Part shown: piece after piece, positions 4,936 through 11,445 of the stretch
Numbering within the stretch: the stretch's first letter is position 1
How the letters are laid out: each line of letters opens with the position of its first letter
Assembly (NCBI GenBank): GCA_023336875.1
Contig: JAMBLH010000076.1
Coordinates: 1 to 14,390 of the forward strand
Reading direction: 5' to 3'
DNA: 14,390 bases
Source: Actinomycetes bacterium
Lineage (GTDB): Bacteria > Actinomycetota > Acidimicrobiia > Spongiisociales > UBA5794
Translations under genes and position numbers: made by a program
The notes under the pieces: generated by a model
The model's database searches: none
What the model was told of the DNA's origin: nothing
What the model saw: the letters and a program-made list of their open reading frames with translations, nothing else

Positions 4936-6243
4936 TCAGGACAGGAAGCCTTCGTAGTTTCTCATGGTCAGCTGGCTCTCGATCTGTTTTGCCGTCTCAA
5001 GCGCAACGCCTGCAACGATGATGATCGAAACACCTGACAGTCCGACTGGTACACCCCAGATCCAACCAAGAATCGAGGGCAGCACCGTGACAAGCGCCAG
5101 ATAGAGGGCTCCAGGAAGCGTGATGCGGGACAATACGTAGCTGAGGTACTCGACCGTTGCGCGGCCAGGGCGGATACCAGGGATGAACCCACCCTGTCGT
5201 TGGATCATGTCTGCCTGACGCTCAGGGTCAAACTGGATTGCGGTATAGAAATACGTGAAGAAGACGACCAGTAACGCAAGCGTGAAGATGTACCACAGAC
5301 TCGGTGAGAATCCGATGCCGGATGTTGACAGCATGTTCTGATCGATCCAATCACGTACGCCTGCGCCCCAACCGGTCGAGGGAAGGATCGAAGCAAGCAA
5401 GGCAGGGAAGTACATGATCGAGGTCGCGAAGATGACAGGGATCACACCAGCCATGTTCACCTTGAGCGGGATGTAGGTCGACTGGCCGCCCATGACCTTG
5501 CGACCGCGGACGCGCTTGGAGAACTGGACGGGTATTCGTCTCTGACCCTGCTCGATGAAGATGATCCCGACGGTTAGCGCAATCATCGTGGCAACGATCA
5601 CCACGAACTGATAGGTCTGAGAGTTGGCGTTCAGTATCGCGAGTTGGCTTGGGATCTGGCTGATGATCGATACGAAAATGAGCAGGGACATACCGTTCCC
5701 GATGCCACGCTGCGTGATGAGTTCGCCGAACCACATCAGGAGCGCCGTTCCTGCCGTCATCGTTACAACGATGATCACGACGTTTCTGGGGGTGAAATCA
5801 GGGATGAGGTCAACACCGCCGGTGAACTGCCCACTGTGGAACAGGTACGCGAACCCGGTCGACTGCAGGAGTGCGAGGACCACGGTGGTATAACGAGTCC
5901 ACTGTGTGATGACCTTCCTTCCGTGCTCCCCCTCCTCCTGGAGTGCCTGGAGCTTCGGTATGACCACTGTTAGGAGCTGCAGAATTATCGAGGCCGTGAT
6001 GTAGGGCATGATCCCGAGCGCGAATATCGAGAGCTGGGTCAGTGCACCACCAGAGAACAGGTTCAGCAGTCCGACGAACCCTGATTGTTCTGCCTGATTT
6101 GCAAAGTCGCGAACCGCCTGGAGATCAACACCTGGAACAGGGATCTGTGCGCCGAGGCGGTAGAGAGCGAAAATGAACAAGGTGAACAGGATCTTGTTGC
6201 GCAGATCATGGATCCTGAAGGCGTTCCTGAAGGCGGTAAGCAT
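4936..6243 (-). CDS. secY: Protein translocase subunit SecY
   Basis: The 435-residue protein forms the channel of the Sec translocon in the cytoplasmic membrane, through which secreted proteins such as the lipoprotein in this window pass. It has about ten hydrophobic segments. Family signatures are GIMPYITASIILQLL (signature 1), LLMWFGELITQRGIGNGMSL (signature 2), the cytosolic loop RRIPVQFSKRVRGRK and the conserved C-terminus MRNYEGFL. Length is normal. The start MLTAFRNAFRIHDLRNK is typical, with an AGGG five nt before the ATG. It is preceded by a 143-nt leader containing a GACA heptad array, unusual for a gene in the otherwise gapless spc operon, so expression may be set separately from rplO. 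Confidence 0.98.
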   Translation of the reverse strand: MLTAFRNAFRIHDLRNKILFTLFIFALYRLGAQIPVPGVDLQAVRDFANQAEQSGFVGLLNLFSGGALTQLSIFALGIMPYITASIILQLLTVVIPKLQALQEEGEHGRKVITQWTRYTTVVLALLQSTGFAYLFHSGQFTGGVDLIPDFTPRNVVIIVVTMTAGTALLMWFGELITQRGIGNGMSLLIFVSIISQIPSQLAILNANSQTYQFVVIVATMIALTVGIIFIEQGQRRIPVQFSKRVRGRKVMGGQSTYIPLKVNMAGVIPVIFATSIMYFPALLASILPSTGWGAGVRDWIDQNMLSTSGIGFSPSLWYIFTLALLVVFFTYFYTAIQFDPERQADMIQRQGGFIPGIRPGRATVEYLSYVLSRITLPGALYLALVTVLPSILGWIWGVPVGLSGVSIIIVAGVALETAKQIESQLTMRNYEGFLS

Positions 6244-6263
6244 GTAGTCCCTAGTTCTCTTGT

Positions 6264-6298
6264 TCTTGTCTTATGTCTCGTGTCGTATGTCGTTTGTC
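6264..6298 (-). repeat. Five exact heptads GACANNN in the secY leader
   Basis: On the minus (mRNA) strand the units are GACAAAC, GACATAC, GACACGA, GACATAA and GACAAGA, in perfect 7-nt register. They end 20 nt before the secY ATG and are followed by the purine-rich ACAAGAGAAC and the AGGG ribosome-binding site. The stretch has almost no U and should be unstructured. Just upstream on the mRNA, GACCG/CGGTC (6324-6328 with 6311-6315) can form a hairpin with an 8-nt loop. Regular short motifs at fixed spacing suggest a multimeric RNA- or DNA-binding protein, or slippage-derived repeats. Confidence 0.6.
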
Positions 6299-6386
6299 TG
6301 AGTGAGCCGCGACCGACAGGGTACGGTCCTCAGGAGTTGATTGTGCGCCAAACGCCCATAACACGACGGTCGCAGAAATCGATTTG

Positions 6387-6827
6387 CTATTCCTCAATCA
6401 GTTCTATTGATCCGCCAGCCGCAGTGATCTTGTCACTCGCACCAATGGAGAAGGCGTGAGCCTTCACAGTGAGGGCGACATCGATATCGCCCTGGCCGAG
6501 TACCTTGACCCTGCCGCGCTTCTTGACAAGCCCAGCCTCGCGGAGATCATCCGGCGTTATCGTCGAACCAGAATCGAAGTCAGCGAGACGCTCGACGTTG
6601 ACAACGGTGAACTCCACTCTGTTCGGGTTATTGAATCCCTTGAGCTTGGGTATGCGACGCTGGAGGGGTGTCTGGCCGCCCTCAAAGCCCTGGCGGACCT
6701 TGCTTCGTGCCTTCAGACCCTTCGTCCCGCGCCCAGCCGTCTTTCCACGACGACCGCCCTCACCGCGCCCTACACGGATCTTGCGCTTCTTCGAACCCTT
6801 CGCGGGTCTCAGATGATGGAGTTGCAT
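6387..6827 (-). CDS. rplO: 50S ribosomal protein L15
   Basis: The 146-residue protein has the normal L15 length and opens MQLHHLRPAKGSKKRKIRVG. It then carries the long Gly/Lys/Arg-rich extension (GRGEGGRRGKTAGRGTKG) that threads into 23S rRNA, followed by GFEGGQTPLQRRIPKLKGF, the L15 signature, and a C-terminal globular part. L15 is a late-assembly core component of the 50S subunit. The start ATG shares an A with the rpmD stop (TGATG), indicating coupled translation. It is the last tightly packed gene of the operon, and a 143-nt leader follows before secY. Confidence 0.97.
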   Translation of the reverse strand: MQLHHLRPAKGSKKRKIRVGRGEGGRRGKTAGRGTKGLKARSKVRQGFEGGQTPLQRRIPKLKGFNNPNRVEFTVVNVERLADFDSGSTITPDDLREAGLVKKRGRVKVLGQGDIDVALTVKAHAFSIGASDKITAAGGSIELIEE

Positions 6828-7009
6828 CAGACTTCCTCCACTTCAAGGAGATGCTTGGCATGAAAGATCATGCCGCGGATACTGGGATTATCCGGTTGCT
6901 CGACACTTGAGTTGATCCTTCCCAAACCAAGCCCTTTCACCGTGGCGCGGGTCTTCGGCTTCTCACCGATGAGGCTGCGTCGCAGCGTGATTTTGAGTGT
7001 TTCAGCCAT
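6827..7009 (-). CDS. rpmD: 50S ribosomal protein L30
   Basis: This 60-residue protein matches the bacterial L30 length. It begins MAETLKITLRRSLIGEKPKT, continues with the conserved ATVKGLGLGRINSSVE segment, and ends in a region typical of the family (NPSIRGMIFHAKHLLEVEE). L30 binds the 5S/23S region of the 50S subunit and is dispensable in some lineages but kept here. It starts 2 nt after the rpsE stop and overlaps rplO by 1 nt, so it is embedded in the coupled spc message. Confidence 0.95.
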   Translation of the reverse strand: MAETLKITLRRSLIGEKPKTRATVKGLGLGRINSSVEQPDNPSIRGMIFHAKHLLEVEEV

Positions 7010-7011
7010 TC

Positions 7012-7728
7012 TCAGACCTTTGTACGAGCGAGTTCGGATGAGTTGTATGCAGCCAACAGTGCGGGAGGAATGATCTCCTCAGCGCGCTTGCCGCGAGCCT
7101 TTGCGACCTGGTCCGGACGCATCTGGCTCTTGAGTGCGTCGACCGTTGCCTTCGCCACATTGATGTGGGTCGGGGAACCGAGAGATTTCGCAAGCACGTT
7201 ATTGACGCCTGCCGCTTCGAGGATCTGGCGCACCGCGCCGCCAGCGATGACGCCGGTACCGGGTGCTGCTGGTTTCAACAGAACACGGCTTGCACCCTGA
7301 ACTCCGATGATCTCGTGAATAATCGTCTGTCCAGCCATTGGCACGTCGAACATGTCGTTGCGGGCCAGCTCGAACGCCTTCTGGATGGCGGCAGGCACTT
7401 CCTTGGCCTTCCCATAGCCGACGCCAACCCTGCCCTTGTTGTTGCCCACTGCAACGAGAGCCGTGAACGAGAATCTACGACCACCCTTGACGACCTTGGA
7501 GACACGGTTGATCGTGATAACTCGCTCGTCGAACTCAGGCACGTCGCGCTCACGCCGGTCGCGTCGTTCACGCCGGTCGCGTCCGCCGCCTCGCCCGCGT
7601 CCGCCGCCAGCGCCCTGTCCTCCACGACCTCTGCCACGATCCTGTGGCTTGCCTGGTTGGGCTGCGTCACTCTTCGGTGCCTCGCCCTTAGGTTTTGCTT
7701 CTTTTGCTGTGTTCTGTTCCGTAGTCAT
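7012..7728 (-). CDS. rpsE: 30S ribosomal protein S5 with Arg/Gly-rich N-terminal extension
   Basis: The S5 core begins near residue 62 (DVPEFDERVITINRVSKVV) and includes the double-stranded-RNA-binding-like segment GGRRFSFTALVAVGNNKGRV and the signature KPAAPGTGVIAGGAVR. Ahead of it lie about 62 extra residues: a Lys/Ala/Pro-rich part (1-30), then RGRGRGGQGAGGGRGRGGGR and two copies of DRRERR. At 238 residues it is far longer than the roughly 165 of E. coli S5, although many actinobacterial S5 proteins are also extended. S5 lines the mRNA entry channel and helps decoding fidelity. Start choice is supported by AGGAG seven nt upstream, overlapping the rplR stop. Confidence 0.96.
   Translation of the reverse strand: MTTEQNTAKEAKPKGEAPKSDAAQPGKPQDRGRGRGGQGAGGGRGRGGGRDRRERRDRRERDVPEFDERVITINRVSKVVKGGRRFSFTALVAVGNNKGRVGVGYGKAKEVPAAIQKAFELARNDMFDVPMAGQTIIHEIIGVQGASRVLLKPAAPGTGVIAGGAVRQILEAAGVNNVLAKSLGSPTHINVAKATVDALKSQMRPDQVAKARGKRAEEIIPPALLAAYNSSELARTKV
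7550..7583. repeat. 18-bp-period tandem repeat inside rpsE
   Basis: TCACGCCGGTCGCGTC occurs at 7550-7565 and again at 7568-7583, exactly 18 bp apart, encoding the repeated DRRERR hexapeptide of the S5 extension. A looser Gly/Arg-coding repeat (gcgtccgccgcc) follows at about 7580-7608. The exact DNA identity suggests recent slippage expansion. Confidence 0.8.
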
Positions 7729-7737
7729 CAGTCGCTC

Positions 7738-8091
7738 CTAGAACTTGAGGCCGGATTCACGAGCTGCATCGGCAAGTGCCTTGATGCGGCCGTGGTATTT
7801 GAAACCGCCTCGATCGAATGCAACGACCGAAACGCCTGCGTCCTTGGCACGGGCTCCGACAAGAGTCCCAACCTCTGTTGCGGTCTCGACCGTAAGAGTC
7901 TTCCCCTTTACAGCGGACTCCCTTGAGGAAGCAGACACAATTGTCTGGCCACTCGCGTCGTCGATGACCTGTGCATATATGTACTTGTTGCTCCTGAACA
8001 CCGCGAGACGGGGCTTTGAAGCGGTGCCTTGCACCGACTTGCGAACCCTGAAGTGCCTTCGGCGCCGTGCATCTGTGCGGGTACCCCTCAT
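7738..8091 (-). CDS. rplR: 50S ribosomal protein L18
   Basis: The 117-residue protein has the standard L18 length: a basic N-terminus (MRGTRTDARRRRHFRVRKSV), the family block KPRLAVFRSNKYIYAQVIDD, and the C-terminal VVAFDRGGFKYHGRIKALAD. L18 binds 5S rRNA and, with L5, builds the central protuberance of the 50S subunit. Its ATG overlaps the rplF stop by 4 nt (ATGA), so translation is coupled. It is followed by a 9-nt gap and then rpsE. Confidence 0.97.
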   Translation of the reverse strand: MRGTRTDARRRRHFRVRKSVQGTASKPRLAVFRSNKYIYAQVIDDASGQTIVSASSRESAVKGKTLTVETATEVGTLVGARAKDAGVSVVAFDRGGFKYHGRIKALADAARESGLKF

Positions 8092-8630
8092 GCGGACACT
8101 CCTGCCTTACCGGCCTTGCGTCGCACGTACTCATCCGTGTACCGAATTCCCTTGCCTTTGTAGGGCTCAGGAGGACGGACCGCCCGGACGTCGGCTGCGA
8201 TCTGGCCAACCTTCTGTTTATCGATTCCACTGACAATGATCTTCGTGGGCTCAGGCACTTCAAACGTCACGCCATCAGGCGCCTCGATCAGCACAGGATG
8301 GGAGAATCCAACCTGTAGTTCAAGCGTATTTCCCTTCAGCGCCGCGCGATAGCCAACGCCGACAGCCGTCAGTTCCTTGCTGTATCCCTCAGTCACCCCA
8401 ACCACCATGTTGTAGAGGAGGGCTCGCGTGAGTCCGTGCAGCGCCCTGTTCTCGCGCTCATCGTTGACGCGACCGACAGTTACCACGCCGTCATCGACGT
8501 TGACGGAGATGGTCGGGCTGATCGCCTGGGTGAGTGAACCCTTTGGGCCCTTCACCTCGACGGTGTCTCCGCTGACCTTGACCTCTACACCCGAGGGCAG
8601 GTCGATCGGGGTTGTTCCAATACGACTCAT
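8088..8630 (-). CDS. rplF: 50S ribosomal protein L6
   Basis: The 180-residue protein begins MSRIGTTPIDLPSGVEVKVS and has the two-fold L6 repeat architecture, with VKGPKGSL near residue 30 and the C-terminal signature PEPYKGKGIRYTDEYVRRKAGKAG. L6 sits near the sarcin-ricin loop and the factor-binding site of the 50S subunit. An in-frame start 18 codons upstream would overlap rpsH and lacks family support. The 8630 start lies 1 nt after the rpsH stop and gives the standard length. Confidence 0.97.
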   Translation of the reverse strand: MSRIGTTPIDLPSGVEVKVSGDTVEVKGPKGSLTQAISPTISVNVDDGVVTVGRVNDERENRALHGLTRALLYNMVVGVTEGYSKELTAVGVGYRAALKGNTLELQVGFSHPVLIEAPDGVTFEVPEPTKIIVSGIDKQKVGQIAADVRAVRPPEPYKGKGIRYTDEYVRRKAGKAGVSA

Positions 8631-8631
8631 G

Positions 8632-9036
8632 TCACCACACCTTGCACAGGACCTCGCCACCGACATTGCGGCGGCGGGCGTCACGATCAGTCATGACGCC
8701 TGCTGAAGTGGACACGATCGAGACGCCGATTCCGCCTCTGACCCTGGCGATGTCCGTAGCGCCTGCATAGACGCGTCGACCAGGCTTCGAGATCCGCTGG
8801 ATGCCCTTGAGCACTCGCTGTCTCTCAGAGTCATATCTCAACGTGACGACGAGCTCGGTACCAACGTCACCGTCGAGCGTCTTCCATCCGTCTATGAAAC
8901 CCTCTTCGGAGAGAATGCGTGCGATCTCCTCCTTGAGCTTGGAGGATGGCATGGCCGTTTCGGGGTGAAGTGCCGTGTTTGCATTGCGAATCCTGGTCAA
9001 CATGTCAGAGATTGGGTCGGTGTACATCGTTACCAC
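8632..9036 (-). CDS. rpsH: 30S ribosomal protein S8
   Basis: S8 is a central-domain 16S rRNA binder and, in E. coli, the translational repressor of the spc operon through a site near rplE. The protein has the family start TDPISDMLTRIRNANTALH, the middle block QRISKPGRRVYA, and the end GIGVSIVSTSAGVMTDRDARRRNVGGEVLCKVW. Two starts compete: GTG at 9036 (134 residues, AAAGG about 4 nt upstream, 7-nt overlap with rpsN) and ATG at 9027 (131 residues, AAAGG about 13 nt upstream). The GTG is given here because the Shine-Dalgarno fits it better. Confidence 0.96.
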   Translation of the reverse strand: MVTMYTDPISDMLTRIRNANTALHPETAMPSSKLKEEIARILSEEGFIDGWKTLDGDVGTELVVTLRYDSERQRVLKGIQRISKPGRRVYAGATDIARVRGGIGVSIVSTSAGVMTDRDARRRNVGGEVLCKVW

Positions 9037-9335
9037 GACGCCTTTCTGATGCCGGGGAGTTCACCGAGATGAGCCATGCTGCGTAGTGCGATTCGGGACA
9101 ATCCAAACTTGCGGTAGTACGCGCGCGGCCTTCCCGTCACGTTGCAGCGGTTTCTGTATCGAGTTGCGCTTGCGTCTCGAGGCATCTTTCCAATCAACAT
9201 GTAGGCCTCACGCTTGTCCTCGTTGGACGCTTCAGGGTCCTTGAGTATCGCGACTAGCTCGGCACGGCGAGTCGCGTAACGTTCGACGATTATCTTGCGT
9301 TTCTTGTTCTTGACGATTTTTGATGTTTTCGCCAT
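9030..9335 (-). CDS. rpsN: 30S ribosomal protein S14, long zinc-free (C-minus) form
   Basis: The 101-residue protein starts MAKTSKIVKNKKRKIIVERY and ends in the S14 signature NRCNVTGRPRAYYRKFGLSR followed by IALRSMAHLGELPGIRKASW. It has only one Cys, so the C-x2-C ... C-x2-C zinc ribbon of the short (about 61-residue) form is absent. S14 assembles into the head of the 30S subunit. In Streptomyces and Mycobacterium the spc operon carries the short zinc form and the long form lies elsewhere under Zur control, so finding the long form here is notable. The ATG shares its A with the rplE stop. Confidence 0.96.
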   Translation of the reverse strand: MAKTSKIVKNKKRKIIVERYATRRAELVAILKDPEASNEDKREAYMLIGKMPRDASATRYRNRCNVTGRPRAYYRKFGLSRIALRSMAHLGELPGIRKASW

Positions 9336-9892
9336 CAGGCACCTACCTGCTGTCGACGGAACGGGAACCCGAACGCTGTCAGGAGAGCCATCCCCTGGTC
9401 GTCCGTCTCCGCGGTGGTCACCAATGTGATGTCCATACCGCGGACCTTCATAACTTTGTCGTAATCGACCTCGGGAAAGATCAGTTGCTCCGTTACCCCG
9501 AAGCTGTAGTTCCCTCGACCGTCGAAACCCTTGGGACTCAATCCGCGAAAGTCTCGTATACGCGGGATTGCAAGTGCGATGAGCCTATCAAGGAACTCCC
9601 ACATGCGCTCACCGCGAATGGTCACAGATGCACCGATCGGTTGTCCCTCACGGATCTTGAAGTTCGACACGGATTTGCGAGCCCTGTTCACCTTCGGCTG
9701 CTGGCCCGTGATGGTTCTGAGATCCTCGACAACGCCGTTGATAAGCTTGGAATCTGCGGCAGCATCGCCTGCTCCCATGTTGACGACGATCTTGGAGAGT
9801 CGCGGAACCTGCATCACGTTCTCGAGATCAAGTTCCTCCTGGATCTTGTCTCGAATCTCGCTGTTGTACTGCTCTTTGAGGCGTGGTGTCAT
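9335..9892 (-). CDS. rplE: 50S ribosomal protein L5
   Basis: This 185-residue protein matches L5. It starts MTPRLKEQYNSEIRDKIQEE, then has the signature NVMQVPRLSKIVVNMGAGDA, the 5S-binding region with KVNRARKSVSNFKIREG, and the C-terminal FPEVDYDKVMKVRGMDIT. L5 binds 5S rRNA with L18, contacts the P-site tRNA and bridges to S13. It overlaps rplX by 1 nt upstream and rpsN by 1 nt downstream (TGATG and its like), consistent with coupled translation. Confidence 0.98.
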   Translation of the reverse strand: MTPRLKEQYNSEIRDKIQEELDLENVMQVPRLSKIVVNMGAGDAAADSKLINGVVEDLRTITGQQPKVNRARKSVSNFKIREGQPIGASVTIRGERMWEFLDRLIALAIPRIRDFRGLSPKGFDGRGNYSFGVTEQLIFPEVDYDKVMKVRGMDITLVTTAETDDQGMALLTAFGFPFRRQQVGA

Positions 9893-10197
9893 CAGAGATC
9901 ACTCCCGCATTTTCTGCACACCCTGTGCTTGTTCCCTGCGTCGTCAAAGCGTGCTCCGATCTTCGTCGGTCCGCACTCCTTGCACACGATCATCACGTTG
10001 GACGCATCGATCGGCATGTCCTTGTCGATGATTCCTCCGGTGTTCAGCTCACCCGTAGCCCTCTGGCTGCGCTTGGCCGTTGCCACGCCTTCGACGATGA
10101 TCCTGTTGTCCTTGGGAAACACCCTTGCGATCTTGGACTCAGTTCCAGCGTCCTTGCCGGAGATGACCATGACCGTGTCGCCGCTACGAAGCTTCAT
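9892..10197 (-). CDS. rplX: 50S ribosomal protein L24
   Basis: This 101-residue protein starts MKLRSGDTVMVISGKDAGTE, which includes the KOW motif (GDTVMVISGKDAG) that binds 23S rRNA and initiates 50S assembly near the exit-tunnel opening. The C-terminal half has VCKECG and VCRKCG, a C-x2-C pair of pairs that looks like a zinc ribbon, seen in many bacterial L24 proteins. The start is fixed at 10197 because the ATG shares an A with the rplN stop. An in-frame start 40 codons upstream adds unrelated sequence and is rejected. Confidence 0.97.
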   Translation of the reverse strand: MKLRSGDTVMVISGKDAGTESKIARVFPKDNRIIVEGVATAKRSQRATGELNTGGIIDKDMPIDASNVMIVCKECGPTKIGARFDDAGNKHRVCRKCGSDL

Positions 10198-10565
10198 CAC
10201 AACACCTCCGGTGCGAGTGACACGATCCGCATGAACTTCTTGTCCCGCAGCTCGCGACCGACCGGCCCGAAAATACGTGTACCACGTGGTTGGCTCTGAT
10301 CGTTGATGAGCACGCACGCGTTGTCATCGAAGCGGATGTACGAGCCATCGTCACGACGAATCTCCTTGCGAGTCCGCACAACCACGGCCTTAACAACTTC
10401 GCCCTTCTTGACGTTGCCGCCAGGCGTCGCGTCCTTTACCGTGGCAACGATGGTGTCTCCAACAGACGCGTAACGACGGCCTGAGCCACCGAGTACGCGA
10501 ATCGTCAGAACCTCGCGAGCACCTGAGTTGTCGGCTACCTTGAGCCGCGATTCCTGTTGAATCAT
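10197..10565 (-). CDS. rplN: 50S ribosomal protein L14
   Basis: The 122-residue protein has exactly the usual L14 length. It begins MIQQESRLKVADNSGAREVL, contains GDTIVATVKDATPGGNVKKG, and ends in the conserved RELRDKKFMRIVSLAPEVL. L14 lies at the subunit interface, contacts 16S rRNA and is the docking site of the silencing factor RsfS. The ATG overlaps the rpsQ stop by 4 nt (ATGA). The in-frame start 11 codons upstream is rejected because it lies inside rpsQ and does not match the family. In E. coli this gene opens the separate spc operon. Here it is joined to the S10 part without a gap. Confidence 0.98.
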   Translation of the reverse strand: MIQQESRLKVADNSGAREVLTIRVLGGSGRRYASVGDTIVATVKDATPGGNVKKGEVVKAVVVRTRKEIRRDDGSYIRFDDNACVLINDQSQPRGTRIFGPVGRELRDKKFMRIVSLAPEVL

Positions 10566-10816
10566 CTGGCACGCTCCACTACCTCTTCGACGCGCCAACG
10601 CTTCGACTTGGATAGCGGTCGTGTTTCCACGATGCGAACCGTGTCGCCAACATTGGCATCGTTCGTTTCGTCATGTGCGTAGTACTTCTTACGGACCGGG
10701 ATTGTCTTGCCGTAGCGTGCGTGACGCTTCTGGTCCCGAACCTCAACGGTGACTGTCTTGTCAGAGCTGTCGGAAACGACGATCCCGACGCGGGCCTTGC
10801 GGCTTGCGCGTTCCAT
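10562..10816 (-). CDS. rpsQ: 30S ribosomal protein S17
   Basis: The 84-residue protein begins MERASRKARVGIVVSDSSDK and carries the OB-fold signature KTVTVEVRDQKRHARYGKTI and the C-terminal GDTVRIVETRPLSKSKRWRV, the S17 hallmark. It binds 16S rRNA helices 7 and 11 early in 30S assembly. Its start immediately follows the rpmC stop with no gap (TAGATG), and it overlaps rplN by 4 nt. Confidence 0.97.
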   Translation of the reverse strand: MERASRKARVGIVVSDSSDKTVTVEVRDQKRHARYGKTIPVRKKYYAHDETNDANVGDTVRIVETRPLSKSKRWRVEEVVERAR

Positions 10817-11035
10817 CTATGCCTCCTCCTGCTGTGATTCCCAGGCAGCGATCTCCTGCTCACGCATCACCGTGGCGACGCGTGCAACATCTCGCTTTAC
10901 CTTTGCGATTCTTGATGTGTTGTCCAGCGCGTTGGTGACGAGCTGGAAACGAAGGTTGAAGAGCTCCTCCTTCGATTCCTCCAGCTTCTCACCAAGCTCC
11001 TCGTAGTTCAGCTTGCGAAGCTCAAGGGCGTTCAT
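10817..11035 (-). CDS. rpmC: 50S ribosomal protein L29
   Basis: This is a 72-residue, mostly helical protein: MNALELRKLNYEELGEKLEE, then the L29 signature SKEELFNLRFQLVTNALDNT and KVKRDVARVATVMREQE. L29 sits by the exit tunnel opening next to L23 and helps form the docking platform for trigger factor and SRP. The ATG overlaps the rplP stop by 4 nt. Its Gln/Glu-rich tail is slightly longer than the E. coli version. Confidence 0.96.
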   Translation of the reverse strand: MNALELRKLNYEELGEKLEESKEELFNLRFQLVTNALDNTSRIAKVKRDVARVATVMREQEIAAWESQQEEA

Positions 11036-11445
11036 ACGTCCTCCCTCTTCACAACTTTGGTCTTGACCGGCAGCTTGTGGGCCGCAAGACGAAGAGCCTC
11101 ACGCGCAAGCTCCTCATCAACGCCCGACATCTCGAACATCACGCGACCAGGCTTGATGACGGCCACCCAGTACTCAGGGTTTCCCTTGCCTGATCCCATC
11201 CGGGTCTCGGCAGGCTTCTCCGTAATCGGCTTGTCAGGGAACACTGTGATCCAGACCTTGCCGCCACGCTTGATCTTGCGAGTCATTGCAATACGGGCAG
11301 CTTCGATCTGGCGCGAAGTGAGCCAACCTCGTTCTGTGGCCTGGAGTCCGTACTCGCCGAATGACACCTTCGTGCCACCCTTCGCGTTTCCCTTATTGCG
11401 CCCCGTCTGGACCTTGCGGTACTTGGTTCGCTTCGGCATCAACAT
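11032..11445 (-). CDS. rplP: 50S ribosomal protein L16
   Basis: This 137-residue protein has the standard L16 length: MLMPKRTKYRKVQTGRNKGN, then FGEYGLQATERGWLTSRQIE, the family signature RIAMTRKIKRGGKVWITVFP, and MGSGKGNPEYWVAVIKPGRV. L16 organises the A-site tRNA region of the 50S subunit. The first ATG overlaps the rpsC stop by 1 nt (TGATG). A second ATG two codons on is possible, but the MLMP start is common in the family. Confidence 0.98.
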   Translation of the reverse strand: MLMPKRTKYRKVQTGRNKGNAKGGTKVSFGEYGLQATERGWLTSRQIEAARIAMTRKIKRGGKVWITVFPDKPITEKPAETRMGSGKGNPEYWVAVIKPGRVMFEMSGVDEELAREALRLAAHKLPVKTKVVKREDV

